The notes: generated by a model not told the origin, from the sequence alone. Positions 1 through 11,330 are shown, counted from the first letter of the stretch. The stretch: DNA of 64,000 nucleotides from Gracilariopsis chorda (GCA_003194525.1 NBIV01000003.1:372001-436000); one strand, 5' to 3'. Numbers and translations are program-made.

Positions 1-2
1 TT

Positions 3-74
3 TTCGAGGAAGACGAGTGCTCAGGCATGATGCACATCGAGAACGTGGTGCAATCCAAGAAAGGGGGTATGTAG
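3..74 (+). pseudogene. C-terminal tail of a retrotransposon polyprotein (partial, enters from the left edge)
   Basis: An open frame enters the window and stops at a TAG at 72-74. Its short acidic-to-basic tail overlaps a purine run (57-67, aagaaaggggg) that looks like a polypurine tract. A TG-starting sequence follows directly, as expected at a 3' LTR. Coding frame, purine tract and LTR-like start come in the order of the 3' end of an LTR retrotransposon on the plus strand. The family cannot be told from 23 residues. Confidence 0.35.
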
Positions 75-573
75 TACAGCGGGTACTGTGCATGCTCGTA
101 AGGATGGGCTGTTACGGAAGATTACTAATTGAGTGCTCGTATGTTGTAACTGGTTCCCTCTGGGAGGAGTGCTCCAGAGAATTTGTTCCAGTGGATTATA
201 ATTTACTTAGTTAGAATAACGTAGCTTAGATTTTATAGGATACAGTAGAGAGTTTCCGTCGAGCTCAGCTCGTGGCACTGTATTAGTGCGCCGCTGGGGC
301 TCCACCTCCGGAAAAGAAAGCTAAGCACCCTCGAAGCTTGTTTTAGCTTCTCTGGGTAAACCTTGTGATACTCAACCTCAGTTACACTATTACGTCATCC
401 TCTAGGTGTATTTTTTAAGCCGCCGATACCCAGCGCGTCCCATAGCAGCGCCTGTAGGATTATCGCACGCCCATTGAACCCACTCTCCGCTTGGGGCTTG
501 CTGATCTCCTTCCAAGATTCCCGTGGTCGCCGCTCCTATATTAGGGAGACCACCACCTATTGGAACCCATCTG
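70..573 (+). repeat. Probable 3' LTR or other element-derived non-coding sequence
   Basis: It follows the polypurine-like run at 57-67 and begins TGTAGTAC. I see no long open frame in it. The right-hand LTR boundary could not be fixed because the partner LTR lies outside the window. The stretch up to the integrase remnant at 574 shows nothing else recognisable. Confidence 0.25.
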
Positions 574-1051
574 TTAGGCCGAATCTAAAAGTCCTATTTT
601 GCAGACTTTGTACACACCACTGGCTATACCACAAATATTATCAGTGGCGACAAGTCCACAAAGACGGGTGAGAAACGGAAGAGCCGTAGGGTCACTTGAC
701 GTCTGGCCATGGTAATCCTTATGCTGCTGGCATACAAAATATCTGTCGCAATAACCGGTTGAAGTCCTTAGTTTTGTGCTTCCAGTGAAACTCCGCGAGG
801 TGGGCGATTGTCTTGGAAAATGCAAAATGCGGAGAAAGCTTATAATCTTGAGCAAGGTCTAAGGCAGCCTTGCGTGCATGAGTGGGCACGAACAGCTTGC
901 CCTTGTAAAGTAGTTTTTCTGCGCTGAGAGAAAAAGAAGGTAATAATTTTTCAAAGCTCCGCTTCTGCTTTGGATCTGCAGAACATTCTCCATTCTCTTT
1001 ACAGTGCGGCCACGATCTTACGAAACTGCTGGTCCTTTTCATAACTCTCAA
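574..1051 (-). pseudogene. Ty3/gypsy integrase N-terminal region, frameshifted
   Basis: Two overlapping minus-strand frames together read like a gypsy integrase N-terminus. The upstream frame (1051-719) has a degenerate H2C2 start (LSPHFAFSKTIAHL) and the downstream frame (855-574) continues with CDRYFVCQQHK, which would supply the two Cys, then ATDNICGI, which corresponds to the first core strand. A frameshift lies near 800. The rest of the core and the catalytic triad are not recoverable. Remnant only. Confidence 0.55.
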
Positions 1052-1571
1052 TAATAGTTCGAAGATAGAAAAGCGAAGGTTGTGAGCATTTCACATGTTG
1101 AATCGAAAGCCGGTTTGGGATACGAGAAAATAAATCCCCAAGAACATGTATTTTACCTCGAACAACGCTAATCTAGCGAATGTTGAACGAAATAAGAATA
1201 TCTAACAATCGTGCTTCGCGACGGTTGAGAGTTTTCTTTGTCAAGCAATTTTTGACCACTTGATTGTCTGTTAACATATCTAATGACTACCCTTAGAGAT
1301 AGCAGTGGAACCGTTGCAAAATAGTCACTAAAACTAACAGCTCCCATTCGTTTGCAGTATCGTTCTGCTACGGTGCCGTTAGCATCTTAGATATGTACGC
1401 AATTACATGATAACTTCATTCATCCTCGCACTGCGTCAACGTAGCCCCAACGTCAAATTGGAAAGCATCAATGTGCACACGAAACGTGTGGGACTAATCC
1501 GGAGGCACTAGAATCGGAGCAGTCATCAGAGCTTCTATCAGGTCTACAAATGCGGCCTGAGTATCGTTATC

Positions 1572-2796
1572 CTACTCGCGAATATCTGAACGCCGCTGAG
1601 GAAAGACAGTGAAAGGGGAAGCGCGCGACAAAACGTTACAGATAAAGCGACGAAAGAACTGGACTAGCCCAAGAAAGCTACGCAAATATGTGAGGTTCAT
1701 CGGCCATAGACAGTTCTGAATTACGCTAACCTTCTGAGAGTGAACTACAATCCCATCTTGACCGAGGACATGACCCAGAAACTCGGTATCAGCTTGCATA
1801 CAAAACAATTCTTGGGAGATGCATAGATCTGATGCTTACGTAAGCGCTCCAGAACCATACGAACATGAGTGAAATGTTCTTCAGGCGTGTTGCTATAGAT
1901 CAGAATATCATCGATATAGACAACAAGAAATCAGTCAATGCAATCATGAAACAATCGATTCATCAAGGGTTGAAATGTGGCCGCTGCATTGGACAAACCC
2001 ATGAGCATGACCATGTATCTAAATTGTCCGTACTTCGAGTTGAACGCCATTTTTTCAACGTCAGAAAGGTTGCGCTGTACCAAAATGCCGCATTGAGAAA
2101 AGCATCAGGATATTTTACCATATCGCGGTTGGTGCATTTGCGCTGCTTTCCACGTCGGACATTGAGGGTTGCATGTGCAGGCAGTCTGATCGAACCTAGA
2201 GGTCTGCTCATCACCTACCAGACTGCTGCATGGGTAGATAGCCACCAGTGGTTGGTTCAGAGAGGACTTTCACCTCCAAGCAGGATGTAAGAAACAGTTG
2301 AACAGCTAAGTAGGCTAGGTCTGAAAAACAGTATAAGTAGCGATAGATCTAGCTTGATCTGAGTAAGAAGAAGAAAGTAGCTTCAACTACTGCACTACGC
2401 CTTTCCCTTCGCAACTGCACAGCACACTGCACAAATTAAGCTTCACAAGATGGACGTAAACGAATCTGATGGAAACCAGTTTTCAGGTCCAATTTTGGAG
2501 AGGAAACGAGCTATCCCAAGCCTATCGAATATCTCATCACATCTCGGAAGCGGAGCTTTATTTCGATTAATAATGCGATTAAGGCCTCGATATTCCACGA
2601 AACCACGAAGACCTCTGTCGGGTTCCTTCTCAAAACATAGAGGAGATTTATACGGCGACTGACTGGGGCGGATCTTGCCCGAACGCAGAAGCTTGTCCAA
2701 ATAATCTCGTGCTTCAACTAGCTCCCCTGGAGAAATTTTATAAAGCGGGCGATGGGGCGGGTTGCAATCAGGTAGAATCTGAATCTCATGGCCCAC
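1572..2796 (-). pseudogene. Ty3/gypsy reverse transcriptase, broken
   Basis: The N-terminal finger/palm part (2796-2443) has PPHRPLYKISPGE, LDKLLRSGKIRPSQSP and VEYRGLNRI, the classic gypsy RT opening. Around 1900-1935 the minus strand reads [17 protein letters not shown], so the YxDD catalytic motif is present. The thumb (1808-1572) has [11 protein letters not shown] and LRSFLGLVQFFRRFI. The pieces lie in different frames, so the gene is dead. It is the central domain of the element at 574-4700. Confidence 0.8.
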
Positions 2797-3084
2797 GTCA
2801 CGTTGTGGTTACAAGCCGTCCGGTACTTGTTCGTGGAACACGTCCCCAGATTTGTTGAGCAACGTGCAGAGCTCAAGGTCATCATCGTCCAATAACTAAG
2901 CCTTGGACCCTTGTCGGCAGAGGCCCTTGAAAATTGGGAGGATGACACTTCAACGACACTAAATACTTGCATCCTTTTGTTTCCCGTGGCACAGGAGTCG
3001 CCGAAAACGTTTCACGCCCATATTTGCCAGCCGTAATGGATATGAGAGAGCAAGATGGCTCCCAGAGAGCACATTATTTCTCAC

Positions 3085-3424
3085 CTAGACCCTTGGAAGG
3101 CCGTAGTCAGCCACAGGATGTTCTTCAGTATGCCATGACATTCCCAGAAGCACGTCGTAGCGACTGTCAGCTACTGTCCAGTTTCCAGAGTAGCAATAGG
3201 ACGCGATCTGTACTTTCCCCTTAGCAATCATGTCAGTTTCAATCTCATTTGGATCCTGCTTAAAATGGTTGACATTAATCAATATCGAAGTAAATCTGAG
3301 TAGATGCTCATTACCAGAAGCAAACTCCTGGGACACAAAATTTTACGTACAACCATCATCTTTGGGGACTCGAGCAGGAATACAGTTAAACGTTCCATCC
3401 ATGACCAACAATGGAATACACTGA
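3085..3424 (-). pseudogene. Ty3/gypsy aspartic protease remnant
   Basis: Upstream, near 3360, the frame reads DDGCT followed after a stop by NFVSQEFA, which fits the D-[ST]-G-[AC] active-site loop of retroviral-type proteases with the catalytic triplet altered. The C-terminal half (3336-3085) ends in RYDVLLGMSWH, the typical gypsy flap/C-terminal strand. A stop codon splits the two parts. Confidence 0.6.
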
Positions 3425-3552
3425 ACTTCGGCATAATCCACAATTCTCTGATTCTGCAGCGACACGTCTGTTGAGCAAAGTACTTCTAACGTGCACTTGT
3501 TAATTCTAGAGGGACGCTTTACTTTTCCAAAATATCAGAATGTAGACTATTG

Positions 3553-3765
3553 GCATGATCTTCTGACGCTGATGTTGGGTGTTGGCCGGCGGCGTCTACG
3601 TTACGGCGTGCTGTCAGGAAGGGAAGGGAAGGGATAGGAGCTAGACAGAGAAAGAACGGGCACACCCACGCGGCTTTTTTTTCCTCTCGTGGATACCTCC
3701 GAAGCGAGTCGGAGGTTTTTATAGGCGCCCCATGCCATCTCAGTTGTCTGCCGAGATGACAAGAA
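3553..3765 (-). repeat. 213-bp insertion between gag and protease, flanked by a 10-bp direct repeat
   Basis: TAGACTATTG occurs at 3543-3552 and again at 3766-3775. The 213 bp between them break the gag-protease spacing of the gypsy element. The minus strand of the insert has a TATAAAA box (3716-3722), a small CTCCGA...TCGGAG hairpin next to it, and a pyrimidine-rich stretch downstream. It could be a solo LTR or a short non-autonomous element with its target duplication. Identity unknown. Confidence 0.35.
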
Positions 3766-3925
3766 TAGACTATTGCGCAATCTATCAGTACTATTAAGCT
3801 AGAGTAGTTACAGTACTGAATTGACGTGCGCAAGATAATGATGTAAGAAATTCAGACGCATCTGTCGCCTAATTATACTTGTGCATTTGCGCCCAAATCT
3901 TGTGCGACGCGACAGCCGCAGCAGA

Positions 3926-4698
3926 TTAAACAACAGACGCCAAAGCCACTTCAATATTCGGAACTGAAGCCTGGACTGCATTTGATCCAATGTGATGCTT
4001 CCATGGCATGCAACCCAGCTTATGACATTTGAAGCAAGCATTTTTACGAATATCTTGTAGACGCTGCTTTGAACGTGCCGCGTTAACAATGTTCGTATTA
4101 CCAATCTCCATTGGAGTGGGACCAGAAACAGATAAACCTTCCGCTTTGTTGGGTCCAATTGAAACCCCTTGCAATCAAAGTACTGCAAAAGCTGCTTCGA
4201 CCCGCATGGCTATCTCAGTAGCTTCGTCAAAGTCTTTACAGTAAACTTTCTGGAGTTCGAACTGAATTTTTGGACTTCAGCCCGCTGACAAACTTGTCCC
4301 ACTTCTCGCTTGAACTCATGTCTGGGTTGGTGAACAAAATACTTCGGAACATTGACAGGTACCGTGCAACGGACCCAGTTTGCTTGCATGTGTGCAACGC
4401 ATCACGAGCACGCCTTTCGTGATCTTTAGGGACAAATTCTCTGCTGATAGCAACAACAATTTCTTCCCAGGTCTGCGGGGTATTTCTGGCCTTCACGATA
4501 GTGTACCACCAAATTGCAGCCGTGTCTGTTAACAGGGTTGTAGTGTACGAAATGCGATTGTCATCTGCAAGATTAACATTTGCATTAGCGAGTTGAAGTA
4601 AATTAAAATATTGCTTCACCTGTACAACCACGTGTTTACAGTGAGAAAGTCTCGAGTTCCATTGACGACTTGCGGCTTGTTCGGTTTCAAGTTGATCG
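3926..4698 (-). pseudogene. Ty3/gypsy gag, frameshifted
   Basis: The open piece at 4631-4236 carries the retrotransposon gag core (AAIWWYTIV, WEEIVVAISREFVPKD, VARYLSMFRSIL). Coding similarity extends upstream to about 4698 in another frame. The downstream piece (4174-3926) contains CFKCHKLGC, a damaged CCHC zinc knuckle. At least two frameshifts separate the parts. Gag would form the particle and bind element RNA. Confidence 0.7.
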
Positions 4699-4934
4699 AC
4701 ATAGAAGAAGTTTGACCTGCCATTACTGAGTAGCGATGCTTACCAGTGCAACGAATGGGATCTCTTTACTGATACGGTTCCTCTGACAGGTCGATCGCCT
4801 TCTTTCTATACGGCTTAGCGAGCATCAACTTCGCTTATGTACACTATTCTTGACGACAGTTCAAACCATGTAACCCCCTTTCCATCTGCAGCACTTCAAA
4901 TTAAAAATTCAAGACCGTTCAATTGCTACACTTA

Positions 4935-7488
4935 CGACTCCAAGGAGGTTCAATAGTTACAGTTATGCCCTTGGAAAAATGGTATCTAAATCATTTCAGA
5001 CTATAGAAAACTTTCAGTCACAGGGGAAACTAGTCCATACAGACCTGTGTGGACCTATGAGCGTTAATTCAATGGGAGGAAAAATATATTTCATATTATG
5101 TACAGATGATTACACCAGAAAGTCTTTCATATATTTTTTACAATGAAAAGATAAAGCCTTGGACAACATCAAAGATTTATCAGTACTAGTCGAAAATCAA
5201 ACAGGACTCTCTTTCAAAATAATTCGAAGTGACCTTGGAGGAGAATACATTTCTAATGCCCCTGAAGGCAATTTCAGAAATAGAGGAATTATCCACGAAC
5301 CTACGGGATATTATCAACCACAGCAAAATGGAATTGATCAGGGGATAAATCGGACTATCTGTGAAAACGCTCGATACATGTTATTTTATCACGATCTATC
5401 TCGTCAACTTTAGGCTGAAGCAATACAGAATGCAATTTACTATGAACCTTACGGCTACAAAATTCTTGGAAATAAGAGCCCCCATGAAAAATGAGAAGGG
5501 AGCAACTCAGACGTGCCGCATTTACGGTTCATCGGGTGTATCCCATATGTTCTTATCCCGAAAGGTAATAAAAGCAAATGGGACCCAAAATCAAGGATCT
5601 GCACACTCTTCGGGTATGACGGTCCACATCATCTCTTTTTGGATGAAATTACGTGGATATTTGTTGTTTCAAAAACGGCAAATTTCTTAAAGATCCCAAA
5701 TACTTTTCGATCGAAATACAGACAGAAACAGCATAACATACCGAAGAGAAACATTTTAAAAGCCCCTCAGAAAATGTGGGAAGTACAGGAATCACTCAGA
5801 ATAATTCTGATAGTTCTGGAAATGTTTCTGAACCACCGAGACGAAGTGGAAGAATTCGAAGGCAACCTATAAGGCTCACATACGAACACGCCAAGCTTGA
5901 TGGAGAACTTCTTCAATGGCAGTAATGACGATAGCAAGCAAAGCTAAGCCACGTTCTGTCAGAGAACATTTATCTGGCAAGATAATAGTTTATGAAAAAG
6001 TGCAATGAAAAAAAGAATGCAAGCTCTACACAACAACACTACTCGTCAGTTGGCTCCAAGAACTGCAAAAGTGAAAACGCTATCACCAAAATGGGTTTTT
6101 GAAGATAAAGATCGAAACATAGAAACAGGAGGAAGTCTTTTAAGGCACGACTTGTGTGCAACAGATATGAATCAAAATATTGAATTGATTTCTATGAAAC
6201 CTATGCTCCAGTCGTAACAATGGTTTCACCCAAAACAATGTTTGCTGTAGCTTCAAAAAGAAAAATACCCATTTGCCAGATGGACGTGAAGACATCATTT
6301 TTAAACCTCCTGCTTAAAGATAAATGTTTTATGGAACAGCCTGAGAGTTTATTGACACAAAACATTCAGTGAACGTCTGCAAGCTTAAGAAGGCAATGTA
6401 TGGTTTGCAGCAAGCCCCAATAAATTGGTGCAAAACAATTAGCTCGGTATTGAACAATATGACAGTTTCGAAGGCTCATGGAGACAGTGGAATATTTTTC
6501 GCGAATACTGATAACTGCAAAGTATTCATTTCAATGTATGACGATAACATAGTACTAGGATGTGAATGTCCTCACGTTTTATATCTTGTGAAAAAAGAAA
6601 TAAGTTCTAAGTTTAAATGAAGGACCTTGAAAAAATTGGGCATGCACTTGGCATTGAAATTGTCTGTGACCGAAAACACGGAATTATAACGTTCAATCAA
6701 CATTCGTATGCAGCTACGGTTCTGAAGAGCTTTTATATGAGTGACTACAAAGAAGTTAATACACCCATGGAGGTGAACAGTTATCTGCAAAAAAAGGAAA
6801 CTGGTGAAAGAACTATGAGCGTTCCGAACAGTGAACAAACTGGTTCATTTATTAATCTCATGCTTGGAACGCATCCTGATCTAGCATATACAATTGGAAA
6901 ACTAAGCCAAATTTCTGAGGAGCGTACAAAAGAACATTGGTAAGCGTGCAAAAGAGTTCTGAAGTATATTTAGATTACAAAACAGTTATATCTGGTATAC
7001 AAAAAATTCGAAGGGTCACTATATAGCTATAGTTATACACGTTTAGGAAATACGGAAAATGTAAAATCAGTTTCTGGATATACTGCGTTTTATGGGAATT
7101 GTATGCTGTCAGGGAGTAGTCGAAAGGAAAATTGTGTGTTCTTATCGTCTACTTAGGCTGAATTAATTTCAATATCCGAAACGATTGGACAGGGGAAATG
7201 AGTAGCAAAAATTTTGAAAGATCAAAGCAACACAAGAGCAAAGGATCTACATTTTTGTTGAGAAGCAGTGTAAAATTTGCAATTTCAAAAATGGATGGAA
7301 GCCATGGAAAGTGGAAGCACAGTGCTGTAAGGTGGCTGTACATTCAGGACTGCGTGGAAAATGAAAAAGTCAGAATTACATACTGTAATACCGACTGCAT
7401 GCCGGCTAATGTATTTACGAAGTCCCTACAAAAGAATAAGCATTGGTGTTTCATTGACATATTGGGACTTAAGCATTTCTCAAGTTGA
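4935..7488 (+). pseudogene. Ty1/copia pol (integrase, RT, RNase H), 5'-truncated and decayed
   Basis: Integrase comes first: LVHTDLCGPM (first Asp) near 5030 and IIRSDLGGEYIS (second Asp) near 5225. The glutamate position after QQNG is lost. The RT reads FEDKDRN, then KIPICQMDVKTSFLN near 6270, AMYGLQQAP near 6405 and MYDDNIVLG near 6540, a damaged YVDD. RNase H follows around 7075-7190 and the end (PANVFTKSLQKNKHW) at 7400-7450 is the canonical copia terminus. The IN-RT-RH order defines Ty1/copia. Several stops and frameshifts are present. Gag, protease and the 5' LTR are missing. The left edge meets the gypsy remnant near 4850. Confidence 0.85.
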
Positions 7489-7495
7489 GAGGGGG
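7484..7495 (+). other. Polypurine tract of the copia element
   Basis: The run AGTTGAGAGGGGG overlaps the pol stop codon and lies directly before the TG of the 3' LTR at 7496. This is the expected primer site for plus-strand synthesis. Confidence 0.65.
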
Positions 7496-7768
7496 TGTTC
7501 TAGAACCATCTAAACGCTTCTAAGATCCAACTAGAAACTGCTTGTATGTAGAGACTTCCAGAACATTCTACAAAAAAGAAATGTACAATGTTCTTATGCT
7601 ATATGATAACAACTATGTAGAGGTCTACAACAGTATAAAGCTCTACTACAAAACGATAAAAGAAGATAAAAAAGCGGGTGTTTGACGGTGGATAGAAGGC
7701 AAGCCGAGTTTGAGTAATAACACTCTCTGTTTGTTTTATTCTAAACGTATCGTGATCAATACATAACA
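7496..7768 (+). repeat. 3' LTR of the truncated copia element
   Basis: The sequence starts TGTTCTAG right after the polypurine tract and ends ACATAACA, so the termini are TGTT...AACA inverted repeats. A TATAAAG box lies at 7634-7640. The 5' partner is missing, so the 3' boundary rests on the terminal inverted repeat alone. About 273 bp, a normal size for a copia LTR. Confidence 0.6.
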
Positions 7769-8008
7769 CCCTTTGATGAGATAAAAGCCGCTTGACTGGC
7801 ATCGCACTTTAAACAGAACACGGTTTCCAACAACATTCACCACCCTTTTTCTAGCGAAGGCTTTTGTAAGCTCTACCACACTATGTATTGGTATGTCTCC
7901 AATGCCAACGATCCCAATTTTCGAAGACATTGCTTTTTGGCTCCGTATTTCAAACCTTATCTCCATCTTAGTCGTTATAGAATGCTGCAATGATCCGTTT
8001 TTAATCAA
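7769..8008 (-). pseudogene. Possible copia protease-region fragment
   Basis: A minus-strand frame reads SKIGIVGIGDIPIHSV followed by VVNVVGNRVLFKV and SGFYLIKG. That pattern resembles the region after the protease of Ty1/copia elements (GxGx...ExxN...FY.L). It is short and lacks the active-site DSGA. Weakly supported. From 8010 to 8513 I see no coding or repeat signal that I trust. Confidence 0.25.
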
Positions 8009-8513
8009 GAGAAGACTTCATACAGCAATTCTTTCAATCATTCAACAACAACGTCGTCTTCGTGTCGAGAGAAGTGAAGAATAGTAGTTCATCAGCTCGC
8101 CGAGAGCTCAAAATATGTGCATGCTTTACTCATCTTTCGTAATTATGCCTACTCTTGAGCATCCTGTTGCAGAGGCACCTAGAAGATGTGAGAAAGCAAC
8201 TAGAAACTGTTCTACTCCAGAAAGATCTACAACATTTTAAAGAACACACTCGTACGAAATAGTTTATGCGTCATGTTAGGAATACGCTAGTATTCTAAAC
8301 ACTATTTGAAAGCCTACTGGAACACCATAAAAGAAAAACAGTAACTCTCTCTTGATGGCTTAGGTTTCTTAGGGTACTGTGGAGAAAGCGTGGCGAGGAC
8401 TGAACCTGAAGGGTTTAAGTTTGGTAACAGAACGGGGATGGGCGCTTTGGCATCCTAAAAAGGTTTCTTAGGAAGGCTTGAACTCTGGCATATGTCTTAG
8501 TCGTGGCAACTAT

Positions 8514-9291
8514 CTACGCATTCTCAAAGATCTCAGTCAAAATTGAGTCATGATTGGATCTGTTTCTGGGCACCGGACGAAGAGTAGTTTTTCTTTTCTT
8601 TGATGTCTCACACTTTTCTAGTCTCCTCTGGCGTAATAAATCCCCAAAAGGTGATCTCAGAGTGTCCAATCGTTCCACAACGAGCACATCTAGTATGACG
8701 ATGCTGGTTTGCATCAAATAGTGATGAAAAGTGACCGGGCTTCCTAAAATAAACGCAGATTCTGTCGTAGTCTCGACGTTACGTTTGAGACTTTTTATAC
8801 ATGAGAGTAAGCTCTCCAAACTGTTTCGGTAACTTATCAACCCTGAAATCCATACATTCGGGGGAAAGATGATCCAATGAACTGTGGTTCTGGACAATAG
8901 GCTTCGGTGGGCCCATAAATGAAATATGCGAGCCCATCGCATTCTAGACAGCATCAAAAGCTTTTACTTAAACATTCAGCTCTTCATAATCCTTTACACC
9001 ACAAAAGATGAGAAACTCAGTTACGTCAGAGCAATCCATCACCGCTTTTCTTGACTAGCCAGACTTTGCCTTACCAATGAACCCAGCGTTCTGGAAGAGG
9101 TTGTCCATATTACATAAGGAGCCAATCAAATCTCCATGATCTAGTTTGGGCGGAATTGCCAGGCAAGTATCTTCCCCAGGTTTTTGGACGTTTCCAAAGC
9201 GATTGATGAAAGCTTGCCTCATAAATTGATAATCATTTGCTCCATAGGAGAGTGAAACACTTAGACGTAGGTGCCATAGTAAAACTTGTAG
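8514..9291 (-). pseudogene. Second Ty3/gypsy gag, C-terminal two thirds
   Basis: The frame from 9291 down to 9055 reads WHLRLSVSLSYGAND and FMRQAFINRFG, a gag-core pattern. Further down, one minus-strand frame near 8690-8640 gives CARCGTIGH, the start of a CCHC zinc knuckle. The N-terminal part of the same gene lies on the other side of the inverted LTR pair (10997-11330). No matching pol is seen nearby, so this is an orphan gag interrupted by insertion of another element's LTRs. Confidence 0.5.
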
Positions 9292-10108
9292 TGCAACGCC
9301 CTCAGGGAGGGATTCTTGGTACTTGAACGCTTTCCCGATATTATCGGTTGTGTAGTGTGTATATGAACTACGCCACACTATGGTGGATATGGACACGTGG
9401 GACACGGTTTTGGGTCAATTGGCGGTTGGCCACAGTAGTGGATGTTGCCACAGAATGTGGAGTATTTTAGTTAATATTATTTATTATTTTCACACCCATT
9501 TCTGAGAAGCTAATACTTAGTGTGACGGCGCACTGCCGTCACACCAGTAAATCTTCCCCAACAAGGGACCCCAACCTGGGGAATTGGCTCTAGTTGTTGC
9601 CGCTTGCGCGCGTACTCTACTCCTCCTTGGAGGGAAACGCCGTAAACCACGGGACATCTAACCCCCTTGCACATCTAAAGAAGCCCATCCTTGGGAGTAT
9701 AATTGTTCCAATCATATTAGTGTTTCGCCCTGTATAGGGAGTCCTGTCCACCGGCATTGCCGTATCTGCCCGTCGCTCTCGCGACTCACATCGTCCTCTC
9801 TTCCTCCTCTTCGCCCTTCCTTTTCCCCCTTTTTAGGGTAGCACCTCCCACTATCCGCGGCCCTCGTGTGCGCCTCCGCTCACACACCCCCACTTACGTG
9901 GAAACATACCTCTACTGAGGATCACACCCCGCTCACGCGGATACCGATTCTTCGCCTTCACCTCCCTGCGCGAGTCGCGACAGGTGTCCCTGGTCTTACA
10001 AACCGGCTTCGCCGTGACACCTCTGGGAGGGCTCTACCCAACTGGGTTCACCTCGTGAGAGGAAGATCCCGAACGTCTTTCGGTGTTTTTCCCCTTTGGG
10101 GCATTGCA
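9292..10108 (+). repeat. Left LTR of a head-to-head inverted LTR pair (hairpin-rich gypsy family), sense orientation
   Basis: 817 bp, starting TGCAACGCCC and ending GGGGCATTGCA, so it is a canonical TG...CA LTR with ~10-bp terminal inverted repeats. It belongs to the same family as the 822-bp LTRs at 36660-37481 and 47185-48006, with small indels and substitutions. Here it is in the sense orientation. In these coordinates the flanking five bases are TGTAG. Confidence 0.9.
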
Positions 10109-10179
10109 CCACAAAGTGGTCTCCCGACCTAGAAGACGTTGTGGTGCAATGTGGTATCCCGACCTAGAAGACTTTGTGG
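10109..10179 (+). other. 71-bp spacer with two copies of the primer-binding-site leader
   Basis: The left LTR is followed by CCACAAAG and then TGGTCTCCCGACCTAG, exactly the sequence that follows the 5' LTR of the intact family member (minus strand, 47184-47161). A 35-bp unit (10117-10151 and 10152-10186, starting TGGT[CA]TCCCGACC and ending in the first bases of an antisense LTR) then occurs twice in direct orientation before the right LTR begins. This is LTR/leader junction sequence only; no coding sequence remains between the LTRs. Confidence 0.8.
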
Positions 10180-10996
10180 TGCAATGCCCCAAAGGGGAAA
10201 AACACCGAAAGACGTTCGGGATCTTCCTCTCACGAGGTGAACCCAGTTGGGTAGAGCCCTCCCAGAGGTGTCACGGCGAAGCCGGTTTGTAAGACCAGGG
10301 ACACCTGTCGCGACTCGCGCAGGGAGGTGAAGGCGAAGAATCGGTATCCGCGTGAGCGGGGTGTGATCCTCAGTAGAGGTATGTTTCCACGTAAGTGGGG
10401 AAGTGTGAGCGGAGGCGCACACGAGGGCCGCGGATAGTGGGAGGTGCTACCCTAAAAAGGGGGAAAAGGAAGGGCGAAGAGGAGGAAGAGAGGACGATGT
10501 GAGTCGCGAGAGCGACGGGCAGATACGGCAATGCCGGTGGACAGGACTCCCTATACAGGGCGAAACACTAATATGATTGGAACAATTATACTCCCAAGGA
10601 TGGGCTTCTTTAGATGTGCAAGGGGGTTAGATGTCCCGTGGTTTACGGCGTTTCCCTCCAAGGAGGAGTAGAGTACGCGCGCAAGCGGCAACAACTAGAG
10701 CCAATTCCCCAGGTTGGGGTCCCTTGTTGGGGAAGATTTACTGGTGTGACGGCAGTGCGCCGTCGCACTAAGTATTAGCTTCCCAGAAATGGGTGTGAAA
10801 ATAATAAATAATATTAACTAAAATACTCCACATTCCGTGGCAACATCCACTACTGTGGCCAACCGCCAATTGACCCAAAACCGTGTCCCACGTGTCCATA
10901 TCCACCATAGTGTGGCGTAGTTCATATACACACTACACAACCGATAACATCGGGAAAGCGTTCAAGTACCAAGAATCCCTTCCTGAGGGCGTTGCA
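10180..10996 (-). repeat. Right LTR of the inverted pair, antisense orientation
   Basis: 817 bp, reverse complement of the left LTR with only scattered differences, for example around 9520-9545 versus 10744-10770. With the left copy it makes an ~1.7-kb palindrome centred near 10144. The five bases after it are CTACA, the reverse complement of the TGTAG before the left LTR. The palindrome therefore extends into the flanks and there is no ordinary direct target duplication. Confidence 0.9.
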
Positions 10997-11330
10997 CTAC
11001 AAAACTCGAAGCCTCTCTTGTCTAAAAAGCCGAGAAGCTCATGCGACATATTTTCTTCGGTCTTTCCTCTCATAGTACCATCCTTTAATTAAAAGAAAGA
11101 CGTCACAACATCAACATTCTATCGAGCAAAAGAAGTAAATATAGGGCTAGACTCAGAGGAACTTTCTCCTCGAGAGTCCCATGTTGACGCCATCGGTAGA
11201 ACCTGACGGAGGGAGGCAAGCCAAATGTAGCGATATAGTAGGATAGTAAGCGTCTTTTCGTAGCTGAAAGCCCCATAGATATAAAAACGATAAACGGAAA
11301 ACGCCAAAATTAAAAACGAAAGGACCAAAG
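10997..11330 (-). pseudogene. N-terminal part of the interrupted gypsy gag
   Basis: On the minus strand an ATG at about 11191 opens a Ser/Glu-rich stretch (MASTWDSRGESSSES) that stops soon after. The sequence continues with degenerate coding towards the LTR at 10996 and would resume at 9291. The evidence for one gene across the LTR pair is the shared strand and position, not a clean frame. Low to moderate confidence. Confidence 0.3.

Larger units (their letters stand above)
574..4700 (-). mobile_element. Decayed Ty3/gypsy retrotransposon
   Basis: Reading the minus strand from high to low coordinate gives gag (4698-3926), an aspartic protease remnant (3424-3085), reverse transcriptase (2796-1572) and an integrase zinc-binding/core remnant (1051-574). 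This is the PR-RT-RH-IN order of Ty3/gypsy. Every domain is cut by frameshifts and stops. No LTR pair could be matched on either side. The left end abuts LTR-like sequence of another element and the right end abuts a truncated copia element. An unrelated insertion sits between gag and protease. Confidence 0.8.

Noticed and set aside
8186-8460. Possible second copy of the 7496-7768 LTR
   Set aside because: Only a 12-base match (AACTAGAAACTG) was found; the rest does not align.
9055-9405. A 116-codon minus-strand frame crossing from the LTR into the gag remnant
   Set aside because: The first ~40 residues are LTR sequence that also opens a frame at 10883-11092. It is a chimera made by the insertion, not a gene.
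9866-10422. Mirror-image open frames inside the inverted LTRs
   Set aside because: The same frame occurs in every LTR copy of the family, including 36648-37004 with stops shifted. It shows no domain and lies in LTR sequence.
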